Positions 24,814 to 33,523 of a stretch of DNA of 64,000 nucleotides are shown here, piece by piece. This DNA is from Larsenimonas suaedae (GTDB lineage: Bacteria > Pseudomonadota > Gammaproteobacteria > Pseudomonadales > Halomonadaceae). Where the stretch lies: NCBI RefSeq assembly GCF_023712105.1, contig NZ_JAMLJI010000004.1, positions 186,001 to 250,000 of the forward strand, written 5' to 3'. The notes under the pieces are model-generated. The model was not told the origin of the DNA and did not search any database. It saw only the letters and a list, made by a program, of their open reading frames with translations. The number at the start of each line of letters is the position of its first letter. The first letter of the stretch is position 1. A program made the position numbers and the translations under genes.

Positions 24814-26442
24814 ATGGCAACGACCTGTCGCATCTCCCCCATCCGCGCGCTTGCCGCGCCCCGTGCCCACCAGGCGCTGGTGGTGATGGCGCTGCTGTGG
24901 TCGGCGATGGCGGTGAGCGCGCTGTGTCGCCCGCTGCTGCCCATCGACGAGACGCGCTACGTCTCGGTGGCCTGGGAAATGTGGGTAGGTCACCATTTCT
25001 GGGTGCCGGTGATGAACGGCGCGCCCTACGCTGACAAGCCGCCGCTGCTGTTCTGGTTGATTCACGCAGGCTGGGCGCTGTTCGGCGTCAACGCCTGGTG
25101 GCCGAGGCTGATCTCGCCGTTGGCCTCGCTTTTGGCCCTGGTGCAGCTCTACCGCATCGCCCGTGGGCTTGGCTACGCCCCGGCGCAGGCCCGGTGGGCG
25201 CCGCTGGTGCTCTTGACCCTGTTGCTGTGGCAGCTCTACAGCGGCGCGCTGATGTTCGATGTGCTTCTGAGCGCGTGTCTGCTCGGCGCCATCACACCGC
25301 TTGTAAGCGGCGCGTTTGATGCCCGCCGGGCGCTGGCGTGCGGCCTGTGGCTTGGCGCGGCGCTGTTGGCCAAGGGGCCGGTGGCGCTGGTCACCTTTCT
25401 ACCGATTCTCGCAACTAGCCCCTGGTGGCGGGCCGAGCCGTTGAGCGGTGCGCAGTGGCGCCGCGCACTGGGTGCGCTCGGCCTTGGCAGTGCGCTGCTG
25501 CTCGGCTGGGCGCTGACGGCGGCCTGGGCGGGTGGGGGTGAGTTCGCCCGCATGCTTCTCTGGGGGCAGACCGTCGATCGTCTGCACGATTCGATGGCCC
25601 ACGCCCGGCCCTGGTGGTGGTATCTGCCCTGGCTTGTGGTGCTGCTCTTTCCCTGGTCCCTGTGGCCATCGGCGTGGCCCGGCCTGCCGCGTCGTCGCCA
25701 TCAGCGTCTGGCCTGGTTCTGGGTGCTGCCGGCCCTGGTGGTGTTTTCCCTGATCAGCGGCAAGCAGGTGCACTACCTCATGCCGATGCTGCCGGGCGTT
25801 GCGCTTCTGGTGATGGATCGACTGACCCGTCCTTCATGGTCTGGTTCGGCGTCCCTGAAGCCGGCGTCCCTGAAGCCAGTAGCGCTGGCGCTTGCCGGGC
25901 TGGGCGTCGCCGTTTTGGGGGCGCTGGTGTTCGGCGTCGGAGCGGTCGACACCACCCTGATCTCGCCGTTTGGGGCCGTGCTTCTGATCGGGCTTGGCGC
26001 GCTTCTGTGGTATCAGCCGGCCCGGAACACACTTGCCACCGCGCGCACGCTGGCCGTGGCCTGCACGGCGTCGGTGGTGGTTGTGGTGCAGGTGATGCTG
26101 TTTCCGCTGTGGCAGCGCGAAAGCGTGACCGGCCCGGCGGAACTGATCGGGTCACTTCAGCGAGAGGGCGTGCCGGTGGCCTACGTCGGCGGCAACTATC
26201 AGGCGACCTTTCAGTTCGCCGGCCGCCTGCGCACGCCGTTGGTGCCGGTGTCGGATTCACACGCGCTCTGTCGGTTTCGTACCGCCCACCCCAAGGGCTG
26301 GGCCGTCGGGCGCACGCGAACGCTCACGCCTTGGCTTGAGGGCCACGCGCCTCGCCGAACCTTTCTCTATCGAAGCGGCACGCTGGTGGTGCTGCCAATC
26401 GGCACCGACGTTCGACCCAACGCCTCGGAGGGCTGCCCGTGA
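24814..26442 (+). CDS. ArnT-like polyprenyl-phosphate glycosyltransferase (second copy)
   Basis: A 542-aa GT-C protein with the same plan as its neighbour: PIDETRYVSVAWEMW in the first loop (catalytic acidic pair near residue 45), APYADKPPLLFWLIHAGWALFG, then about ten helices and a periplasmic tail with three Cys. It is clearly related to the preceding gene but diverged, so the two likely modify different positions, as RgtA, B, C and D do in rhizobia. A 96-base gap separates them; a moderate GGCC-type start region is present. An in-frame later start cannot be excluded. It is followed by the epimerase after 76 bases. Confidence 0.85.
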   Translation: MATTCRISPIRALAAPRAHQALVVMALLWSAMAVSALCRPLLPIDETRYVSVAWEMWVGHHFWVPVMNGAPYADKPPLLFWLIHAGWALFGVNAWWPRLISPLASLLALVQLYRIARGLGYAPAQARWAPLVLLTLLLWQLYSGALMFDVLLSACLLGAITPLVSGAFDARRALACGLWLGAALLAKGPVALVTFLPILATSPWWRAEPLSGAQWRRALGALGLGSALLLGWALTAAWAGGGEFARMLLWGQTVDRLHDSMAHARPWWWYLPWLVVLLFPWSLWPSAWPGLPRRRHQRLAWFWVLPALVVFSLISGKQVHYLMPMLPGVALLVMDRLTRPSWSGSASLKPASLKPVALALAGLGVAVLGALVFGVGAVDTTLISPFGAVLLIGLGALLWYQPARNTLATARTLAVACTASVVVVVQVMLFPLWQRESVTGPAELIGSLQREGVPVAYVGGNYQATFQFAGRLRTPLVPVSDSHALCRFRTAHPKGWAVGRTRTLTPWLEGHAPRRTFLYRSGTLVVLPIGTDVRPNASEGCP

Positions 26443-26518
26443 GCACCGCCTGCCTGCGTCTACCGCTTTTTTTCAACGATCTGATTCCAGATTGCCCGTC
26501 ACGATTACAGGAGTCCGC

Positions 26519-27559
26519 ATGACCATTCTCGTTACCGGCGCGGCCGGCTTCATCGGGTTTCACCTCGCCAACCGCCTGGCGCGGGAAGGGCATCGCGTGG
26601 TGGCGCTCGATAACCTCAACGACTATTACGCGGTTTCGCTCAAGAAGGCGCGGCTCGCCCAGCTCGAGGGGCCGTGCATCGAGACGATCGATGTGGCGGA
26701 TCTGCCCGCGCTCGAGGCGCTGTTCGCCCGCGAGCGGTTTACCCGTGTGGTGCATCTGGCGGCGCAGGCCGGGGTGCGGCATTCGGTTACGCACCCCCAC
26801 GAGTACGGTCGCAGCAACATGATCGGGTTTTTGAACGTGCTCGATGTATGCACCCGCTTTAATGTCGAGCACCTGCTCTACGCGTCATCGAGTTCGGTGT
26901 ACGGGCGTCAGGAGACGCTGCCGTTCCGGGAAAGTGACCCGGTCGACCGCCCGGCCTCGCTCTACGCCGCCTCCAAGCGGGCCAACGAGATGATGGCCTA
27001 CAGCTACGCCGACCTGCACCGGCTGCCCGCCACCGGGCTGCGGTTCTTCACGGTCTACGGCCCCTGGGGCCGCCCAGACATGGCGCCGAGCCTGTTCGCG
27101 GAGCGCCTGATGCGCGGTGAGCCGATCGACATCTTCAACCACGGTCAGATGGCGCGGGATTTCACCTTTGTCGATGACATCGTCGAGTCGATTGTCCGCC
27201 TGATTCCGAAGGCGCCCGGCGCTGCCGGTGAGACGCCGCACGCGATCTACAACGTCGGCCGCGGCGAGCCGGTCTCGCTTCTGAGCTTCGTCGAGCTGTT
27301 GGAGCGTGCGCTCGGCGTCACGGCGCACAAGCGCTTCAAGCCGATGCAGCCGGGTGACGTCGAGCGCACCTGGGCCGACACCAGTGCGCTGCAGGCGGTC
27401 ACCGGCTACCGGCCGCAGGTGTCGCTCGAGGTGGGCATCGAGCGCTTTGTCGACTGGATCAAACGCTACCATGGTGCCGGCTCAGGCGCGGTGCGTGTGC
27501 CCCGTCGGCCGCGCGTGGCCGGGCCGGTGATGCGGGATCTGCATTCGGTGCGGGTATGA
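26519..27559 (+). CDS. UDP-glucuronate 4-epimerase (LpsL/CapI-like)
   Basis: The 346-aa short-chain dehydrogenase-type epimerase has the NAD loop TGAAGFIGFHLANRL (residues 7-21), then DNLNDYY, the catalytic triad Ser in SSSSVYG with Y-x-x-x-K in LYAASKRANE, and RFFTVYGPWGRPDMAP, the block typical of UDP-glucuronate 4-epimerases. It would make UDP-galacturonate in the cytoplasm. The start follows AGGAG and matches the family N-terminus. Its position as last gene of the GT2/LAB-N/ArnT cluster strongly suggests that UDP-GalA is the donor for that pathway. The C-terminus is extended by about 25 basic residues. Confidence 0.88.
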   Translation: MTILVTGAAGFIGFHLANRLAREGHRVVALDNLNDYYAVSLKKARLAQLEGPCIETIDVADLPALEALFARERFTRVVHLAAQAGVRHSVTHPHEYGRSNMIGFLNVLDVCTRFNVEHLLYASSSSVYGRQETLPFRESDPVDRPASLYAASKRANEMMAYSYADLHRLPATGLRFFTVYGPWGRPDMAPSLFAERLMRGEPIDIFNHGQMARDFTFVDDIVESIVRLIPKAPGAAGETPHAIYNVGRGEPVSLLSFVELLERALGVTAHKRFKPMQPGDVERTWADTSALQAVTGYRPQVSLEVGIERFVDWIKRYHGAGSGAVRVPRRPRVAGPVMRDLHSVRV

Positions 27560-27624
27560 GCGCGCAGGGCCTGCTAGAGTGACGCCGCACATGAGTTTCG
27601 AGTCGGTTCAGGGTCCTGCGCATC

Positions 27625-28092
27625 ATGAAGTATCTGCTTGTCTTTATTGCCGTTATCCTTTGGTGCGCAACGATCTACACCTTTGCCGTGACCAAGCGGC
27701 ACTGCGCCTATTCCCACGTCTATGGCAAGGATCTGTGTCTGGTTGCCAAGACGCTCGCCGAGCGCGAGCGCGAGGATGACCGGCCGATCCAGTTCGACCC
27801 CGATATCCACGTGCGCCATGTGCATGCCCGAGACAGCACGCTCTCGTTCGATGCCCACATGAACGAGACCAAGCAGGACATCATCGCGCGCATCTGGGGC
27901 TATCCCGTCCGCCAGGAGAAGGTCGATACCTTTCTTGCCGGGCATCTGAGCTACGGCATTTGCCATTACGCGGCCAATGACTGGCTCAAGACCTTTCTGG
28001 CCAACAAGGGCACCGCGGCGTACCACGTGCTTGACCGCAACGGTCAGAGCATCGGCGAGACCACGCTTACGCGCCTTCGCTGCCCGCGCTGA
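27625..28092 (+). CDS. Hypothetical membrane-anchored protein
   Basis: I do not recognise this 155-aa protein. It has one N-terminal membrane span (residues 3-22) and then a soluble, probably periplasmic domain. The domain has Cys at about 27, 38, 112 and 153 and several His (HVRHVHARD, residues 62-70). The His-x-x-His and Cys content could bind metal, but no family motif is present. It starts 65 bases after the epimerase and may be read through from the cluster, although its base use is similar to the rest of the region. A function in LPS modification would be a guess. Confidence 0.7.
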   Translation: MKYLLVFIAVILWCATIYTFAVTKRHCAYSHVYGKDLCLVAKTLAEREREDDRPIQFDPDIHVRHVHARDSTLSFDAHMNETKQDIIARIWGYPVRQEKVDTFLAGHLSYGICHYAANDWLKTFLANKGTAAYHVLDRNGQSIGETTLTRLRCPR

Positions 28093-28230
28093 GTGCGGTA
28101 TGCGGTGTGTGGCGGTGCAGATGCTTTATTCATCCAGGTAATAAGTAATCCGTTTTTTATTCGTTTGTTTGGGGGTGCGGGCGCAGTAGCGTAACGGCAT
28201 TGCCCCCGCTCAACGAATAAAGGACGCCCC

Positions 28231-29277
28231 ATGCCGCTGCCCCGCCTGACACCCCCTCGCCTTGCCCGCGCTGCCGTGTTTTCGATGCTGGCCGCGCTCG
28301 CCGCCTCCGGTCAGGCGCTTGCCCGCGATGTCGAGATTCTGAACGTATCCTACGACCCCACGCGTGAGCTTTACCGCGAGTACAACAACTGGTTCCGCGG
28401 CTACTGGAAGCAGAAGACCGGCGATGAGGTGACCGTGCGTCAGTCCCACGGCGGCGCCGGGTCTCAGGCCCGGGCCGTGCTCGATGGCCTTCAGGCCGAC
28501 GTGGTGACGTTGGCGCTGGCCTATGACATCGATCAATTCCACACCCGCGCCGATCTGATTCCCGCGAACTGGCAGTCGCGCCTGCCGAACAACAGCGCCC
28601 CGTACACCTCGACCATCGTTCTGCTGGTGCGCAAGGGCAATCCGAAGCACATCACGGACTGGAACGACCTGACCCGCGACGACGTCGAGGTGATCACCCC
28701 CAACCCGAAGACCTCCGGCGGCGCGCGCTGGAACTATCTGGCGGCCTGGGGCTACGCGCTGGAGCGCTTCAACGGCGATTCGGACAAGGCCTACGCGTTC
28801 GTGCGTGACCTCTACGCCAACGTGCCGGTACTGGATTCCGGCGCGCGGGGGGCAACCAACACCTTCGTACAGCGCGGCATCGGTGATGTGCTGCTGGCGT
28901 GGGAAAACGAGGCCCTGCTGGCCACCCATGAACTCGGCAAGGGCCAGTTCGAGATCGTGGTGCCCTCGACAAGCATTACCGCCGAGCCGCCGGTGACCGT
29001 CATCGACAAGAACGTCGACGCCCATGACACGCGCGCCGTATCGACGGCCTACCTCGAAGCGCTTTATTCCGACCCCGCCCAGCGCCTGGCCGGCAAGCAC
29101 TACTACCGCCCCGCCAACCCCGAGATCGCCAGGGAATTCGAAGGCCAGTTCCCGGACGTCAAGCGCTTCACCGTCGATGACGTGTTCGGCGGCTGGACCC
29201 GCGCCCAGACCACCCACTTCAGCGATGGCGGGCGGTTCGACGCCATGCTCGAAGAGATCGGCGCCAGAACGCACTGA
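28231..29277 (+). CDS. sbp: Sulfate ABC transporter, periplasmic binding protein
   Basis: The 348-aa precursor has a signal peptide ([10 protein letters not shown], cleavage near residue 32) and the Sbp/CysP fold. Signatures are [16 protein letters not shown] (residues 37-52), [13 protein letters not shown] (about 71-83) and the [20 protein letters not shown] block near 151. It delivers sulfate or thiosulfate to CysT/CysW. AAGGA precedes the ATG. It leads cysT-cysW-cysA and a CysB-type regulator. Four 15-bp tandem units begin inside its last codons, each carrying an in-frame TGA. Confidence 0.95.
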   Translation: MPLPRLTPPRLARAAVFSMLAALAASGQALARDVEILNVSYDPTRELYREYNNWFRGYWKQKTGDEVTVRQSHGGAGSQARAVLDGLQADVVTLALAYDIDQFHTRADLIPANWQSRLPNNSAPYTSTIVLLVRKGNPKHITDWNDLTRDDVEVITPNPKTSGGARWNYLAAWGYALERFNGDSDKAYAFVRDLYANVPVLDSGARGATNTFVQRGIGDVLLAWENEALLATHELGKGQFEIVVPSTSITAEPPVTVIDKNVDAHDTRAVSTAYLEALYSDPAQRLAGKHYYRPANPEIAREFEGQFPDVKRFTVDDVFGGWTRAQTTHFSDGGRFDAMLEEIGARTH

Positions 29278-29322
29278 GCCAGAACGTACTGAGCCAGAAA
29301 GTACTGAGCCAGAACGCACCGG
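29263..29322. repeat. 15-bp tandem repeat x4 covering the sbp stop codon
   Basis: Units at 29263, 29278, 29293 and 29308 follow GCCAGAACGCACTGA with one to three changes. Because 15 is a multiple of three, the first three units each put TGA in the sbp frame. The last unit has lost it (ACCGG). Recent slippage duplication of the gene's end is the simplest explanation. Confidence 0.9.
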
Positions 29323-29393
29323 GCCTCGCCTCTGCGGCGCCCGAGCGCCGCGCTCGACCCCTTTGTTTAAACGCTTTCTAGAGGAGGCGGTGT

Positions 29394-30221
29394 ATGACGA
29401 GCGTGAACCGCACGCGCAGCGTGATACCGGGCTTTGGCCTGACGATGGGCCTGTCGCTTTTTTATCTTGGGTTGATCTTTGTGATCCCGGTGGCGGGGCT
29501 TTTGATCTACACCGCCACCATGGGCTGGCCGGCGTTCTGGGCGGCCATCAGCCACCCGCAGGTGATGGCGTCGTACAAATTATCGTTTACCGCCTCGCTG
29601 ATCGGCGCGAGCGTCAATCTGGTGTTCGGGGGCCTGGTGGCCTGGGTGCTGGTGCGTTACCGCTTTCCGGGCAAACGGCTGATCGATGCGCTGGTGGATC
29701 TGCCGTTTGCACTGCCGACCGCCGTGGCGGGCATCTCGCTGGTGACGCTGTACGCCTCGACCGGCTGGGTGGGGCAGTATCTGACGCTGTTTGGCGTCAA
29801 GGTCGCCTATACCCAGCTGGGCGTGGTCGTGGCCCTGACCTACATCGGGCTGCCGTTCGTGGTGCGCACCGTGCAGCCGGTGCTCGAGGATCTCGAGGCC
29901 GAGCTTGAAGAGGCGTCTGCAAGTCTTGGCGCGAGCCGGTTCACCACCGTGCGTCGGGTCATCCTGCCGGCGCTGTTGCCGGCGGCGCTGACCGGCTTTG
30001 CATTGGCGTTCGCCCGCGCCCTCGGCGAGTACGGCTCGGTGGTGTTCATCTCCGGGAACCTGCCGTACCGCACGGAAATTACCCCGCTTCTGATCGTTGG
30101 CAAGATCGAGCAGTTCGATTACCACGGCGCCGCCGCGATCGGCACCGTAATGCTGGTGGCGGCCTTTCTCGTGCTGCTTTTGATCAATGGCCTGCAGTGG
30201 TGGGCCGCCAAACGTCGTTGA
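29394..30221 (+). CDS. cysT: Sulfate ABC transporter permease CysT (CysU)
   Basis: The 275-aa protein has six membrane helices and the ABC permease EAA motif near residue 163 (LEEASASLGASRFTTVRRVILP). The N-terminal RSVIPGFGLTMGLSLFYLGLIFVIP is typical of CysT. The gene has a GAGGAGG site 7 bases before ATG. It lies 116 bases after sbp and 10 bases before cysW. Together with CysW it forms the channel for sulfate/thiosulfate powered by CysA. Confidence 0.95.
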   Translation: MTSVNRTRSVIPGFGLTMGLSLFYLGLIFVIPVAGLLIYTATMGWPAFWAAISHPQVMASYKLSFTASLIGASVNLVFGGLVAWVLVRYRFPGKRLIDALVDLPFALPTAVAGISLVTLYASTGWVGQYLTLFGVKVAYTQLGVVVALTYIGLPFVVRTVQPVLEDLEAELEEASASLGASRFTTVRRVILPALLPAALTGFALAFARALGEYGSVVFISGNLPYRTEITPLLIVGKIEQFDYHGAAAIGTVMLVAAFLVLLLINGLQWWAAKRR

Positions 30222-30231
30222 GGAGTCGTCC

Positions 30232-31119
30232 ATGAGTTCATCCATCACGGCTGTGCCGGCTGAGGCCGTGCGTTCTGCGCGCTGGCGCCGCGCGACCGAG
30301 GAGCCGGTCTGGCTTAAGCGCTCGCTGATCGGGCTGGCGCTTGCCTTTCTGGGGCTGTTTCTGGTGCTGCCGCTATTGGTGGTGCTGTACAGCGCGTTCA
30401 GCCAGGGGCTTCACGCCTGGGCAATGGCGGTTACCGAACCCGACGCGCTGGCGGCGATCCGACTGACGCTTTTGGTGGTCGCGATCGCAGTGCCGGCCAA
30501 CCTGGTCTTCGGGGTGGCGACCGCGTGGGCGGTGGCCAAGTTCGAGTTTCGCGGCAAGTCGGTGTTGATCTCCATCATCGACATGCCGTTTGCGATCTCG
30601 CCGGTGGTGGTCGGGCTGATCTTCGTGGTGATGTTCGGCTCTCAGGGCTGGCTTGGCCCCTGGCTTTCCGCCCATGACCTGAAGGTGCTCTACGCGGTGC
30701 CGGGCATCGTGATCGTGGTCGTGTTCGGCACGCTGCCGTTCATCGCCCGTGAGTTGATTCCGCTGATGCAGCAGCAGGGCAAGGAGGAGGAGGAGGCCTC
30801 GCTGACCCTTGGGGCCAGCGGCTGGAAAACGTTCTGGTACGTGACGCTTCCCAACATCAAGTGGGGGCTCATTTACGGCGTGATTCTCTGTAACGCCCGC
30901 GCCATGGGCGAGTTTGGGGCCGTGGCGGTGGTGTCCGGGCGCATCCGGGGGGAAACCAACACGCTGCCGCTGCACATCGAGGTGCTTTACAACGAATACC
31001 AGTTTACCGCCGCGTTTGCCGTGTCCTCGCTTCTGACCGGGCTTGCGCTGATTACCATCGTCATCAAGAGCCTGGTGGAGTGGCATGACGAGCGCCGTGC
31101 GCGCCGCGCCGCCCACTGA
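30232..31119 (+). CDS. cysW: Sulfate ABC transporter permease CysW
   Basis: The 295-aa permease partner of CysT has six helices and the EAA block EEEEASLTLGASGWKTFWYVTLP near residue 181. The segments DMPFAISPVVVGLIFVVMFG and RAMGEFGAVAVVSGRIRGET are characteristic of CysW. The ATG with GAGGAG at a 7-base spacing is used rather than a longer reading that would overlap cysT. It is 39 bases ahead of cysA. Confidence 0.95.
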   Translation: MSSSITAVPAEAVRSARWRRATEEPVWLKRSLIGLALAFLGLFLVLPLLVVLYSAFSQGLHAWAMAVTEPDALAAIRLTLLVVAIAVPANLVFGVATAWAVAKFEFRGKSVLISIIDMPFAISPVVVGLIFVVMFGSQGWLGPWLSAHDLKVLYAVPGIVIVVVFGTLPFIARELIPLMQQQGKEEEEASLTLGASGWKTFWYVTLPNIKWGLIYGVILCNARAMGEFGAVAVVSGRIRGETNTLPLHIEVLYNEYQFTAAFAVSSLLTGLALITIVIKSLVEWHDERRARRAAH

Positions 31120-31158
31120 GCCAGGTGACGTTCGCCCCTTTTACGCTTCGAGGCCGCC

Positions 31159-32238
31159 ATGAGTATCGAGATCGACCACGTCAATAAACGCTTTGGTGAC
31201 TTCACCGCCATCGACAACGTAAGCCTTACGTTCAATGACGGTGAGCTGACCGCGCTGCTCGGCCCGTCCGGCTCGGGCAAGACTACACTGCTTCGGGTGA
31301 TCGCCGGGCTCGAGCAGCCCGATAACGGCCGCATCCGCTTTCATGGCGAGGACGCCACCGACCTCCACGTGAGCAAACGAAGCGTCGGGTTCGTCTTCCA
31401 GCACTATGCGCTGTTCAAGCACATGAGCGTGTTCGAAAACGTGGCCTACGGCCTTCGGGTCAAGCCGCGCGGCCAGCGTCCCGACAAGGCAGTCATCCGG
31501 GACAAGGTGATGACGCTCCTGTCACTGGTGCAGCTTGACTGGACCGCTCACCGCTACCCGCATCAGCTCTCAGGCGGGCAGCGTCAGCGCATTGCGCTTG
31601 CCCGGGCGCTGGCGGTGGAGCCGAAGGTGCTGCTGCTCGATGAGCCGTTCGGGGCGCTGGATGCGAAGGTGCGCGCCGAGCTTCGTCGCTGGCTCAGACG
31701 CCTGCACGACGACATCCACGTCACCAGCGTGTTCGTCACTCACGATCAGGAAGAGGCGCTTGAAGTCTCCGATCGGGTGGTGGTGATGAACCAGGGCCGG
31801 GTCGAGCAGGACGGCGCGCCCGAGCGGATCTACGATTACCCGGCCAATCCGTTCGTGTATCGCTTCCTGGGTAACGTCAATCTGTTTCACGCCCGAATAC
31901 ACAACGGCGTGGCGCGCATCGGTGATGTGGCGCTCGAGGCGCCGGAATTTGCAGGCTACCGCGATGCACCGGGTGAGGCCTATGTGCGCCCCCACGACAT
32001 CGAGGTCTTTGCCGACCGGCATCACAGCGGCGCGCTTCATGCCCGCATCGAACTGGTCTCTCGCGTCGGCCCGACGGTCCGGCTTGAGCTTCGCACCGAT
32101 GAAAGCGCGCACGTGGTGCACGCCGAGCTTTCCAGGCACCGGTTTCAAGAGCTTGGGCTGGTGCAGGGCGGCGAGGCGTGGATTCGGCCCGCTCACAGCC
32201 GGGTCTTTCTACCGGACACCGAGCTTGCCGCGGGCTAG
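31159..32238 (+). CDS. cysA: Sulfate/thiosulfate import ATP-binding protein CysA
   Basis: The 359-aa ATPase has Walker [10 protein letters not shown] at residues 35-43, Q-loop FQHYALF near 83, signature LSGGQRQR near 136, Walker [12 protein letters not shown] near 158 and switch His in [10 protein letters not shown] near 194. The C-terminal third holds the TOBE-like regulatory domain (YVRPHDIEV). It powers CysT/CysW. It closes the transporter set; the CysB-type gene starts about 100 bases later. Confidence 0.96.
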   Translation: MSIEIDHVNKRFGDFTAIDNVSLTFNDGELTALLGPSGSGKTTLLRVIAGLEQPDNGRIRFHGEDATDLHVSKRSVGFVFQHYALFKHMSVFENVAYGLRVKPRGQRPDKAVIRDKVMTLLSLVQLDWTAHRYPHQLSGGQRQRIALARALAVEPKVLLLDEPFGALDAKVRAELRRWLRRLHDDIHVTSVFVTHDQEEALEVSDRVVVMNQGRVEQDGAPERIYDYPANPFVYRFLGNVNLFHARIHNGVARIGDVALEAPEFAGYRDAPGEAYVRPHDIEVFADRHHSGALHARIELVSRVGPTVRLELRTDESAHVVHAELSRHRFQELGLVQGGEAWIRPAHSRVFLPDTELAAG

Positions 32239-32341
32239 CCGATGAAACGCGCATAACGTTAGCAGCACATTGACGTTCAGGCGGAAAGTCCACGCTGATA
32301 TATTCAAACCGTTTTTAATAATGTTAAGTCATGAGGTGGGC

Positions 32342-33274
32342 GTGAACCTTCAGCAGCTTCGACTCGTGCGGGAAGTGGTGCGGCGCCGGTTCAATCTGAC
32401 CGAGGCCGCGAACGCGCTGTTTACCTCCCAGTCCGGGGCCAGCAAGCACATTCGCGACCTCGAAGACGAGCTCGGGGTTGAGCTGTTCGAGCGGCGCGGC
32501 AAGCGCCTGCTCGGGCTGACGCCGGTGGGCGCGACGCTTACCGAGACCATCGAGCGCATCCTGCTCGACAGTGAAAACCTGAAGCGCCTCGCCCAGCAGT
32601 GGGTGCACGACGACCAGGGCCGGCTTCGCATCGCGACCACCCACACCCAGGCCCGCTATATCCTGCCGGCCATCATCGCCCGCTTCCGGCAGGATTTCCC
32701 GCGGGTGCATCTGGAGCTTCAACAGTGCGACCCGGGTGAGGTGGTCTCGCTTTTGCGGGCCGGCAAGGTCGACATCGGCATGGCCACCGAGGCGCTTAGT
32801 GAGGCGCACCATGAGCTTGCGACCTTTCCCTTCCATCATTGGCAGCATGGCGTAGTCGTGCCGGACGGCCACCCCCTGTGCGAGGTGCCGGCCGCGACGC
32901 TTGGTCTTGCCGATATCGCTCGTTACCCGATCGTCACCTACCACGAGGGCTTTACCGGGCGCTCGTGCATCGATCAGGCCTTCGCCGCGGCCGGTGTGGT
33001 GCCGGAGGTGGCGATGTCGGCGCTGGACGCCGACGTGATCAAGACCTACGTCGAGCTGCGGCTGGGCATCGGCATTCTGGCCTCGATTGCCTTCGACCCG
33101 GCGCGCGATGCAGGGCTTGTCATGCTCGATACCCCCGACTTCTTCGAGCGCAATACCACCCTCATCGCGGTGCGCCGTGGCCATCTGCTGCGCAACTTCG
33201 CCTACCGGTTTCTGGAATGCTGCGCCCCGGAGCTTGATCGCGCGACCCTCAGTGCGGCGGTCGCCCCCGTATAA
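32342..33274 (+). CDS. cysB: CysB-type LysR-family regulator
   Basis: The 310-aa protein has an N-terminal helix-turn-helix (NLQQLRLVREVVRRRFNLTEAANALF-like residues 2-27, with QSGASKHIRDLEDELG) and the CysB effector domain signatures IATTHTQARYILP near 96 and YPIVTYHEGFTGRS near 193, and TDADVIKTY-like ALDADVIKTYVELRLGIGI. CysB senses N-acetylserine/sulfide supply and activates sulfur-assimilation genes. A GTG preceded by GAGG matches where CysB proteins begin; an ATG seven codons upstream would be the alternative. Location directly behind the sulfate transporter supports a local regulatory role. Confidence 0.9.
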   Translation: MNLQQLRLVREVVRRRFNLTEAANALFTSQSGASKHIRDLEDELGVELFERRGKRLLGLTPVGATLTETIERILLDSENLKRLAQQWVHDDQGRLRIATTHTQARYILPAIIARFRQDFPRVHLELQQCDPGEVVSLLRAGKVDIGMATEALSEAHHELATFPFHHWQHGVVVPDGHPLCEVPAATLGLADIARYPIVTYHEGFTGRSCIDQAFAAAGVVPEVAMSALDADVIKTYVELRLGIGILASIAFDPARDAGLVMLDTPDFFERNTTLIAVRRGHLLRNFAYRFLECCAPELDRATLSAAVAPV

Positions 33275-33307
33275 GTCCGATGCCGTGCGACACGGGCGAT
33301 GACGCTA

Positions 33308-33372
33308 TATCGACAGCGCGTATCGACGGCTCGTATCGATAATCCGCATCAATGACTCGTATCGATGACGGT
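33308..33372. repeat. Five tandem 13-bp units upstream of the metE-like gene
   Basis: TATCGA recurs at 33308, 33321, 33334 and 33360, with CATCAA at 33347, giving an exact 13-bp period over five units (approximate unit TATCGACGGCTCG). No coding frame uses it. The period is not a multiple of a DNA helical turn, so a simple phased operator array is less likely than a minisatellite. Confidence 0.8.
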
Positions 33373-33384
33373 TCTGGTCTTGCA

Positions 33385-33397
33385 TGAATTTCGTTCA
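33385..33397. promoter_or_regulatory. MetR-type binding site before the metE-like gene
   Basis: TGAA, five bases (TTTCG) and TTCA reproduce the published MetR consensus TGAANNNNNTTCA exactly, and flanking A and T extend the palindrome. It is 126 bases before the start of the methyltransferase gene, a normal distance for a LysR-type activator. This is an inference from motif and gene pairing. Confidence 0.6.
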
Positions 33398-33523
33398 TGA
33401 TCGTCTTGAAAAGAGACCAATGGCACGCCGTGGCTATCGCCTTCATGATTAGCGCCCTCACTAAATCACTGGCGGTGTCCATGACCTGGCGTCGATGGGT
33501 GCTGTACGTAAAAGGACGGGATC

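Noticed and set aside
28210-29319. Open frame opposite sbp
   Set aside because: It mirrors the sbp reading frame, and its N-terminal SGSVRSGSV repeat is just the 15-bp tandem repeat read backwards.
33249-33482. Small minus-strand gene over the 13-bp array
   Set aside because: The 77-codon frame is explained by the repeats and has no ribosome site or hydrophobic pattern.
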